A DNA stretch of 64,000 nt, from contig NC_064002.1 of NCBI RefSeq assembly GCF_932276165.1, forward strand, positions 1,674,001 to 1,738,000, given 5' to 3'. Shown one piece after another: positions 57,164-64,000 of the stretch. Positions within the stretch are counted from its first letter, which is position 1, and every line of letters starts with the position of its first letter. Source of the DNA: Plutella xylostella (Eukaryota; Arthropoda; Insecta; Lepidoptera; Plutellidae). The notes under the pieces were generated by a model that saw only the letters and a program-made list of their open reading frames with translations, searched no databases and was not told the DNA's origin. The translations under genes were made by a program, and so were the position numbers.

Positions 57164-57335
57164 AGAGGCGGTGGCATTGAACAGCCCTGGAACCGGGCGC
57201 TGTACCGCATCAAGCGAGTTGCGAGCTAGTATCATGACCCCTCCGCCTGTACTCTTGCCGGAGCTTACTAAATCTCGATCCAGACGGAATACGTCATAAG
57301 TATTAGGGGATAATTCGCTATCTAATCGCTATCGC
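53897..57335 (-). mobile_element. Jockey-superfamily-like LINE (element B), 5'-truncated
   Basis: One long frame (54548-57328) encodes endonuclease and RT. A 3' UTR follows and ends TCAATAAAAACTAAACTAAA with a short A tail (the T run at 53897-53905 on the plus strand). The 5' end breaks off within the endonuclease domain at about 57335, exactly where an inverted-repeat element begins. There is no ORF1. In the 3' UTR a 33-bp unit starting AGTACTTACGTAATTAAAGT is duplicated at about 54173-54238 (plus-strand reading). Confidence 0.85.
54548..57328 (-). CDS. Element B ORF2: partial endonuclease and reverse transcriptase
   Basis: The frame is open from 57328, where it reads RLDSELSPNTYDVFRLDRDL then GGGVMILARN. 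The AUG at 57235 is only the first internal Met, so the real start was lost with the 5' end. The endonuclease keeps IYIPPET, LLGDFNLPCLQW and LDLAFSN but lacks the N-terminal Asn and Glu motifs. A run of Ala (GCC/GCG repeats, about 57133-57163) interrupts it between GLFN and MLWLTV. The RT has VEHYRGISILNTMGKLFEKL, KQHGFLRRRSTITNL, DFEKAFDRVDH, GVPQGSHLGPLFYCAYLYD and LLYADDKKIF (about 55372). A LEYACHIWSP region and a C-terminal tail follow. The RT frame is unbroken over 880 codons, but the truncated nuclease makes this copy unable to insert on its own. Confidence 0.85.
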
Positions 57336-57336
57336 T

Positions 57337-57969
57337 AACCAACTTCAAAAAAGAACAGTTCCTGCTTAGGTATATTTGTACTGTCTCATACGAGTAGAAT
57401 TTGTGTAAACCTTAAATTATTTCTTACATTTTAGTGGTTTTTTGAAGTCGGTTTTTTAATTTTTTTAATTATTATTTTATTTAATAGTTTTTAGTTTATT
57501 TGTAATAATTTTCAATCAAAAGTAAGGTGCAAATGATACCAAAAAGTCCTACTAATCAATACGAATCATTCAAGCCTAAACACGAAGTAGTTGCTATATA
57601 CCGTTGAGGAGTTCCCCTGACTGCCTTCCGTTTCCATCATCAGATCAGCTCAAGGTCACCATCATATTTTTTTGTTATAAGAACTATATTTACGTTCTTA
57701 ATTTCATTAGAATCGGTTAATATGTGCCCAAAATGGAAATTCATACCCTGTTTTTACCCCTTTAACCACCCTTGGGGGTGAGATAAAATTCTGAAAAAAA
57801 AATGGGACCACTTGGGAGCTCAACCCAATACAACAAAAAAAGAATTTTCAAAATCGGTTCATAAACGGCGGAGTAATCGGTGAACATACATAAAAAAAAA
57901 TATAAAAAAAAAAAAAAAAAAGATCCCGACGAATTGAGAACCTCCTCCTTTTTTTGAAGTCGGTTAAAA
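57337..57969. repeat. Inverted-repeat element, copy 2 (compound)
   Basis: Three AACCGACTTCAAAA-like motifs are present: AACCAACTTCAAAAAAG at 57337, the inverse TTTTTTGAAGTCGGTT at 57439-57454, and the inverse again at 57950-57965. The interior from 57520 matches copy 1 (28-521) closely. The first two motifs bracket a 118-bp unit, so this is either a short copy abutting a longer one or a foldback-type terminus. Confidence 0.7.
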
Positions 57970-58944
57970 ATAGAATAACACATAGCGAAAGGCAATATAA
58001 CGGACAATGATACGTAAGCACTGTACGAGTTCAATGAGTAAGTAGTAGGTAACTATGTCCCTATGGTCAAGTTGATAACGTCTAATATCGAACCTCCACA
58101 GTAGTCTGTAAATTGAGTAAACTGGTGTTAAAATAAACGGATATTTGCGTGTGACATACTTATAAATAAAGTGGCTTGACTTACATTTACGAGTAGATAC
58201 CCAATAGCTAGTGTGTATTTGAACGTATGACGGTAAAATGTAAATAACTTTGTGTTTAAAGAACTTAACTATGAAATTAGTATAATACATAGGCAGTTTC
58301 AATATATATTGAGTTGTTATCGTAATGTCGGATAGATTCAATAAAAGGCGGTAGAAGTAAAACTTAACGCGAAGACCGGTCACACATCGACTCGCAGCTA
58401 CAGAACGCAGGGGCAGTATTATAGGCCATGCGACATATAAAGGTGCGCGCCATTCACAGCCAGCCATATAATATACAATCACGAGTATTGTATTATGTCC
58501 ATGTATAAAATTATAGAAAGTGGTTTATGAGCTCCAATAATATGAATAAAGTGCTTTCAACAAGGTGGCATTTATAACACAAACATTCTTTATAAAAAAT
58601 AGTTGTCCAAAAAGTGACAAAGCAATAAACAGATACTATACCTATCCCACATAACAGTGATAATGATGACAATAAAAGATAGGAGTATTTTTTATTAAAC
58701 ATATAATACATACACATACGTTCAACATGCAGTATATCTCGCACCCTAAATTTGTAGTTGCTTAATAGTGTTGATGATGTAGAATTACGAAGCGGTCTAG
58801 AGTGGTCAGTGAAAAATATATTATTATGTATGACATAAATACCTGAGATAGCTTTCTTGCCCTTCAAACTTGATAGTGTTTCAAAATACAAGTACATGTT
58901 TTTTAGTGAATGAGAAAGAAATAAATATGCAATTAAATTCATAA
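57970..58944. other. No gene seen
   Basis: AT-rich flank between the compound repeat and element C. The long minus-strand frames here (57964-58482 and 58511-58975) have no motif and poor composition for coding. Confidence 0.4.
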
Positions 58945-59344
58945 TTTTTTTTTTTTTATAAGTTTTTATTTCCATAAGCTTAATCTATTACAGTCATGCA
59001 ACAATCACAAAAACCCGCAGGGTTTATCTGAGATTGCGGAGTTCGGATCTTGAGACAATTACAAAACAATAACAATAACAGAATAGTAGGTTAGGTACCC
59101 GGCAAGATAAATTATATTTATAATTGAGCACTTATATCAGCTGGTGTTCGCGGCCGGTCCGCACGCACAGCACGCTCCCGCCTGCCCGTGTGTGCGGGCC
59201 GCCCGCGATTTACACACACAATAGACAGCAAATTAATGCCTACATATCTTATACAATAGGTTCAATCTACTTATCCGTGGGTACATATTATTAGAAGTTA
59301 AATTAAAATAAAATAAAGCAATAACAAGATAGTAATACTTACAT

Positions 59345-62305
59345 CTACAGCATGTACTCACAGTCACCACTACTAGCAAAGTGTTTTTTGATCGATAAGA
59401 TGAAGTTTTTGTCGTTTAGGTAACTTTGTGTGGTATCATCATTCAGATCATTTAATAAGTATGGGAGAAGATACTCGCAGGTTCTTCTACCGTATACGTT
59501 GTTAAACTTAGGTAGATTATATTTTTTAGTGTAACTTAGTGTCCTCAGGGATTTATAGCGAGTCTTAGGTTTTAATATGCTAATACAGTTGTTATACTCT
59601 TCCTTAAGAATAGCAATCTTAATTTTTTGGTTAATAGGTAGAATGTTACAGTGCTGAAATAAGCCTATTTCATTATTTTCATACAACATTTTAGTTCTTT
59701 TGTTAACAATAGTTTTTAACAATTTTAGTTGAAGCTTGTATATATTTATAAGATAGGTTTTATAGGTTCTTCCATAACTACTTAATCCGTAACTAATAAT
59801 ACTATCAGCAAGAGCAAGGTATAGTGTTCTTAGTAACCTATATGGTAGTTTATACTTCAGTATAGCTAATCTGCTTGCAATTGAGCGAAGTTTATCACAA
59901 ATGTAATTAATATGAGGCCCCCAATTGAGCCTGTGGTCAATTATAAGACCAATATACATATGTTGGTGTACAAAATCAATATTTTTACATTGGCACCGTA
60001 TGTTATTTAGGTGTAGACATGAATGTTCGTGAGCGACGATGGTAGGTACATATGGGGTTTTATTGTGAGATGAGTGAATGTGCATTACTTTTGTTTTATC
60101 CGCGTTAATGATTAGACCCACATCGTGCGCCCACTTACAAAGCAAGTTAAAATTATTCTGCATGATGTATTCAGCCGTAGATAAGTTCTTATGTGATACA
60201 ACAATACAAGTGTCATCGGCAAATTGATAAATAGACCCCTCTTTGATAACATTGGTCATGTCATTTACATATAATAAATATTCGGTTGGCCCTAATATCG
60301 ACCCTTGTGCAGTGCCCATATCAGTAGGTATTTTGTTACTATAGCTATCAGCTATCTTAACCATCGTGTTTCTATTCATGTGATAATCCATAAACCACTG
60401 GAGTAGAGGGCCTTGAATACCATTCTGCTGAAGCTTTGTAAATAGCATTTTATACCGTAGGGTATCGAACGCCTTACTGAAATCTATAAAAATAACTATA
60501 GTATGATTCTTTTTATTTAAATGCATATTTATTTCGTTGGTAAATTGACACAACAGTTGAGAGGTGCTCCGGTTCCTTTGAAAGCCAAATTGGTATTTGT
60601 TTATAACTTGGTTTTTCTCCAGATAACGTGATATTTCGTTTCCGAAGTACCTCTCAACGATCTTATCAATGCAAGATAAAATTGTAATAGGTCTATAATT
60701 ATTATACACACAATGCGACCCTTTTTTATAGATTGGCCGAATGATTCCGATTTTTAATTTATTAGGATAAATTGACTCAGCTATACACCTGTTAATAAGA
60801 TGGGTTATAACGGGAGTTATGTCATTAGAAATGTATTTGACATCGCTTGCCCGAATACCATCAATGCCAGGACTTTTTTTGTGGTTTAACTGTTGAATAA
60901 TTTTTTGAATTACTTCGTTAGTAGCAAGTTTTAATCGCATTGCAATATCAGGATTCCTTTCATAGCTTTTTGGATTTAATATAGGGGTGTCACATGTAGT
61001 TGCAATGTTTTTAACATTAAATAAAAATTCGTTGGCAAAATTATTAGCCAGGCTTTGTTTGGGCAATTTGAATGCTTTCAAAATAGTTTCATCGATTGAT
61101 TTAGTTATTTTCCCACACAATCTATTAATTATTTTCCATATTTTTTTTGAATCTTTGAAATTTTCCGTGACTTCTTTTTTTATGTAATTATTTTTTAGCA
61201 AATTTAAATATTTATTTGTTTTGTTTCTGTACATATTATAGTGAAGACGCTTTTGCATGTTTTTTTCATCCTTTTTCCATAGTTTTAACAATTCATCTCT
61301 TTTATTACACATATTTATAGCTTTATTATTTATCCATTTACACATTGTTCTTTTACTTGAACTTTTTATAATAATTTTACGTTTACATTTATTGTATATA
61401 TTATCAAATTTATCAGTAACAAAGTTTAAGATTTCGTTTGGATCAGAGTATTTAAGAGCTGGGTTCCAATCAATTAACTGTAGCTCTTTATGAAGTAGGT
61501 CATTGTCCAGTTTGTAGATAACGCGAGGTGGAGATCGTGACAATGATTCTCCCGACACAAAGGCGCATGCTGTTATGTAATGATCGGCTAATGATTGGCA
61601 TATAACACCTGTGTGTACTGACCGTCCTTTTAGGCTACGTGTAAATACATGATCTATACAGGACTTTGTTATTAGGTCGCCTTTTTTTTCAACTCTGGTG
61701 TACTGGCTTATGCCACATTCCAATCCCGCTACGCACATTTCATTAATATAATTTGTTTTTATTTGTGAGTCTAACTTAAGGTCGATATTTATGTCACCTA
61801 TTAACAAAAAGTCCTGGCGTGTATAATTCTTCTTAAGGTAAGTACTTATATCTCTAATAAACCTGTTTTGGTCTTTTTCGGGCGGTCTGTATATGGCACA
61901 AATACCTATTTTGTAGTTATCGCTGTTTACAATTTCACCCATTATGGATTCAAAATACAAAGAATTCAGTTCTGTTTGAATGAAGTTAAGGCTATTATGA
62001 ACGTACAGTATAACACCACCACCTTTTTGATATAATCTTAAGTTTGAAAACATTGTGTAGTTATCCAGTTGAAACAAGGATGTACAATTTTCCTTTATGT
62101 TAGCTTCAGTTAAAATTATGAGATCAATTTTGATATGACTTTCTGATACAATATATTCTAATTGCGAGAAGTTTTTAATTAACGATCGTATGTTGACATG
62201 TAAGGATGTAATGCTATGAGAATTACATGGAATAGACTCTGCAAATGCATTCCAGTTCCTAAAAGTTCCTTCACCTGTAATTTTGTCTGTATCAAGCTCT
62301 TTTAA
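59345..62305 (-). CDS. Element C ORF2: AP-endonuclease and reverse transcriptase
   Basis: The open frame starts at 62305 after a stop and reads KELDTDKITGEGTFRNWNAF. The endonuclease follows: LHVNIRSLIKNFSQL, LIILTEANI, GGGVILYVHNSL, IYRPPEKDQN, LIGDINIDL, SCIDHVF and SLADHYITA. The RT has YNNYRPITILSCIDKIVERY, KYQFGFQRNRSTSQL, IDFSKAFDTLRYKM, GTAQGSILGPTEYLLYVND and YQFADDTCIVV (about 60223). ISYGLSSYGRTY and a basic tail follow. The motif-5 GVPQGS is GTAQGS here. There is no AUG in the frame before the nuclease core (the first is in NYTMFSNL), so the start is unclear. The frame is otherwise unbroken over 986 codons, so this looks like a fairly young copy. Confidence 0.85.
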   Translation of the reverse strand, partial: LKELDTDKITGEGTFRNWNAFAESIPCNSHSITSLHVNIRSLIKNFSQLEYIVSESHIKIDLIILTEANIKENCTSLFQLDNYTMFSNLRLYQKGGGVILYVHNSLNFIQTELNSLYFESIMGEIVNSDNYKIGICAIYRPPEKDQNRFIRDISTYLKKNYTRQDFLLIGDINIDLKLDSQIKTNYINEMCVAGLECGISQYTRVEKKGDLITKSCIDHVFTRSLKGRSVHTGVICQSLADHYITACAFVSGESLSRSPPRVIYKLDNDLLHKELQLIDWNPALKYSDPNEILNFVTDKFDNIYNKCKRKIIIKSSSKRTMCKWINNKAINMCNKRDELLKLWKKDEKNMQKRLHYNMYRNKTNKYLNLLKNNYIKKEVTENFKDSKKIWKIINRLCGKITKSIDETILKAFKLPKQSLANNFANEFLFNVKNIATTCDTPILNPKSYERNPDIAMRLKLATNEVIQKIIQQLNHKKSPGIDGIRASDVKYISNDITPVITHLINRCIAESIYPNKLKIGIIRPIYKKGSHCVYNNYRPITILSCIDKIVERYFGNEISRYLEKNQVINKYQFGFQRNRSTSQLLCQFTNEINMHLNKKNHTIVIFIDFSKAFDTLRYKMLFTKLQQNGIQGPLLQWFMDYHMNRNTMVKIADSYSNKIPTDMGTAQGSILGPTEYLLYVNDMTNVIKEGSIYQFADDTCIVVSHKNLSTAEYIMQNNFNLLCKWAHDVGLIINADKTKVMHIHSSHNKTPYVPTIVAHEHSCLHLNNIRCQCKNIDFVHQHMYIGLIIDHRLNWGPHINYICDKLRSIASRLAILKYKLPYRLLRTLYLALADSIISYGLSSYGRTYKTYLINIYKLQLKLLKTIVNKRTKMLYENNEIGLFQHCNILPINQKIKIAILKEEYNNCISILKPKTRYKSLRTLSYTKKYNLPKFNNVYGRRTCEYLLPYLLNDLNDDTTQSYLNDKNFILSIKKHFASSGDCEYML

Positions 62306-62388
62306 TTATTAATTTAACATTAAGATGGTACAATGAGGCGGAGTTTACTCACGGTCACGCGACCATTTTTCCACATCTTGTAAACACT

Positions 62389-63207
62389 TCACAACGATAG
62401 CTTTTGCACTGTCATCTTTTTTATAAGCACTACACCACGCTTGCACCACACGTATTTAAACTTGTTGGTCATCTTAAGGTCGGTTTTGGCCTTCCACAGT
62501 AGATGCGCGGTAGCAGGAGTGAGGGCCTCACGGAGATAGACCCTGGACTCGCCCTCGAGCCCCAGGTCCGCCGCGGTGACGACGATGCTCCTCGCAGCCT
62601 CCAGCCAGCTCCCCCGCATTCCATCTCGAAGAGTGACCACCAGCGGCGGATGAGTTTTTTGCGTGGATGTGATGCGGCTGCTTTTCCTGTACACGTTGAT
62701 GATGTCGTTAGGTTGTTGGTGTATTTTTAATGCAATCTTTTTTACCACTTCATGCAAATTCTCGTTGTCCTTTTTTGGGATGTCACATATCTCCAGGTTA
62801 TTCACAATGAGATTTTGCTCCAGAAGATTGATTCTTTGATCGGTTGCCTCGTATTTAAGGTTTATGTTTTTATATTTGTTGTTGATATCGTTGCACTGGT
62901 GAGTTAAAGAAATAATTTTGTCCTCGTATTCATCGATTTTTTCTTGGAAGTCGTCTATCTTGTCCGAGTAGAACTTTAGCGTTCGCTGCAGTTCGTCACG
63001 GATTATTTCCCTTATTTCACGCCTAATATCGGCTAGAATTTGGTTCCGTAACTCGTTGGGAAGTGCCAGGGGTTCCGTGTCCGTTAAAACGTCCTCTTCA
63101 TCGGCTTCGGGTAAGATGGCGGACAGCCGTTTTGGCCGGCCGGCGCCGACGCAGCCACGACATTTCCAGTCGATTGAGTCGGTGCCAACAAGTGCACTTG
63201 ATGACAT
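62389..63207 (-). CDS. Element C ORF1 protein (coiled coil, RNA-binding-like)
   Basis: The AUG at 63207 directly follows a stop and ATA. The product is 272 residues. Residues 14-19 (WKCRGC) look like the last two ligands of a PHD-type finger, so the start of the finger has been lost. Residues about 53-132 are a charged coiled coil (ILADIRREIREIIRDELQRT, then a long KIDDFQEKIDEYEDKI heptad run). Residues about 130-200 read EQNLIVNNLEICDIPKKDNE and VYRKSSR. About 200-265 reads PPLVVTLRDGMRGSWLEAAR then KFKYVWCKRGVVLIKK, similar to the C-terminal region of insect LINE ORF1 proteins. Such proteins bind LINE RNA. The ORF ends 83 nt before the ORF2 frame opens. Confidence 0.75.
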   Translation of the reverse strand: MSSSALVGTDSIDWKCRGCVGAGRPKRLSAILPEADEEDVLTDTEPLALPNELRNQILADIRREIREIIRDELQRTLKFYSDKIDDFQEKIDEYEDKIISLTHQCNDINNKYKNINLKYEATDQRINLLEQNLIVNNLEICDIPKKDNENLHEVVKKIALKIHQQPNDIINVYRKSSRITSTQKTHPPLVVTLRDGMRGSWLEAARSIVVTAADLGLEGESRVYLREALTPATAHLLWKAKTDLKMTNKFKYVWCKRGVVLIKKMTVQKLSL

Positions 63208-63342
63208 TATTCAGTGCACTAATTATAACATCATTTGACAATATTTATTCAGTGAAAAAATATCATAACAATGTTACGTACAAATTACGTACAAAGCACA
63301 AATACATGCGACAGCTATGTAAGTTCCCGCGAGTGTTGCTTT

Positions 63343-63385
63343 TTAACCGACTTCGAAAATAGGAAGAGGTTCTCAGTTCGTCTGC
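63343..63385 (+). repeat. Fragment of an AACCGACTTC-ended element
   Basis: TTTTAACCGACTTCGAAAAT followed by AGGAAGAGGTTCTCAGTTCG resembles, in inverse, the right end of copies 1 and 2 (GAGAACCTCCTCC then GAAGTCGGTT). Only one end is seen. Confidence 0.55.
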
Positions 63386-63536
63386 AGGTATTTTATTTCT
63401 TCGCAATCTGCAGACATTTTCGTTTAAATTTTCACGTTCAACGAACTGGCTGGCAATAAGTAAATAAAAATAGACGCTCCATTCAATACACCTCCGTGAG
63501 TGCCCTTCACAGATAAGCAGAGACTCCCTGTTCGGA

Positions 63537-63884
63537 AATAATGGGAGATTTTCAACCATAGACACCAGCCATAGGCATTAACCGATTATAGATGGCGCTG
63601 GTAAAACTTCATACTCAACAGCACTGCATATTTTTTTAGCCGGCATGGATTCCATTCCTTTCTGGCGGATACAAAACCCAATGAGTGTGAATTCAACAAT
63701 ATGCAATAACTAGCTGTTATATTATGCATAATAATAAGTGTTAACTAGTTTAAGACAGCTTTGTACCATTTATGACATCTTCCGTTCCCTCAGAAGAAGG
63801 CAGCTCATAAAAAACGACAGGCCGGAAGCCATCTATCGGACGATTTTGGAACTTTTAAACTGTCAACGAAAATCTCCCATTATA
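63537..63884. repeat. MITE with TAATGGGAGATTTTC ends
   Basis: AATAATGGGAGATTTTC (63537-63553) is inverted at the right as GAAAATCTCCCATTATA (63868-63884). The interior is noncoding. It is about 350 bp and its family is unknown. Confidence 0.6.
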
Positions 63885-64000
63885 TTGAGTATTAGCGAAG
63901 TGCGCTCCGGTTCACAGATTATGTACCTAATTGAATTAATTAAATCAACGCGAATACATTATGCGATCATGTGTGCCAAATGCTCGGCCAGGATTTCAGC

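Larger units (their letters stand above)
58945..63240 (-). mobile_element. CR1/Rex-like LINE (element C), two ORFs
   Basis: Read on the minus strand: ORF1 (63207-62389), an 83-nt spacer, ORF2 (62305-59345) and a 400-nt 3' UTR. The UTR has a GC-rich block (about 59140-59210), then GGAAATAAAAACTTAT, an AATAAA signal, and a 13-base A tail (T run at 58945-58957). The 5' limit is uncertain. ORF1 keeps only the end of a zinc finger, so the copy is probably 5'-truncated. No target duplication found. Confidence 0.8.

Noticed and set aside
57762..58975. Minus-strand frames of 90-172 codons
   Set aside because: They are AT-rich, with Tyr/Ile/Leu-biased composition, cross repeat ends, and have no motif or splice logic.

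Overview
The window is eukaryotic, and almost certainly from a moth or butterfly. It is AT-rich and intron-scale, with no operons or Shine-Dalgarno sites. It is full of repeat types typical of lepidopteran genomes: tRNA-derived SINEs, RTE fragments ending in (GATGAT)n, MITEs with TA, TTA, TAA and TTAA target duplications, and CR1/Jockey-like LINEs. Its tandem GTGAGT donors and pyrimidine-AG acceptors look like ordinary insect splice sites. I cannot name the species.

Only one host protein-coding gene can be argued for. It lies on the minus strand, with a GC-rich exon near 11343-11571 and a second exon at 1318-1735. The two exons join in phase across a 9.6 kb intron, and the gene continues past the left edge. 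Its product is not recognised. A GC-rich block at about 32.3-33.3 kb could be another host promoter or first exon.

The intron (1736-11342) holds two 21-bp-period motif arrays, RTE fragments, a head-to-head MITE pair and SINE copies. From 13.8 to 20.7 kb there are small DNA-transposon remnants, a decayed R1-like LINE piece and a SINE. At 22.1-27.2 kb lies a near-complete CR1-superfamily LINE (element A). Its ORF1 ends in a canonical -1 frameshift heptamer followed by a possible stem-loop, and its ORF2 has no usable AUG. At 29.0-30.1 kb is a Mutator-like nonautonomous element with an 11-bp target duplication. The region 31-45 kb is mostly repeat remnants, with an RTE pseudogene at 37-38 kb, two SINE families and several Harbinger-like MITEs. 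At 46.0-47.1 kb is a 1.1 kb element with 26-bp perfect inverted ends and a piggyBac-type MITE inside it. At 48.9-50.0 kb is a likely LTR with a truncated leader. At 52.1-53.6 kb is a hAT-type element with a perfect 8-bp duplication that carries a broken RTE reverse transcriptase. At 53.9-57.3 kb (element B) and 58.9-63.2 kb (element C) are two more LINEs on the minus strand, separated by a compound inverted-repeat element.

The most interesting items are the frameshift site joining the two ORFs of element A, the 21-bp-period CCACGGCAATGAAA arrays, the Mutator-like element with its reconstructable empty site, the hAT element enclosing RT sequence, and the modular SINEs that share a tRNA-like head but carry different bodies. 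No search or folding program was run. Family names rest on visible motifs and general knowledge of the families.
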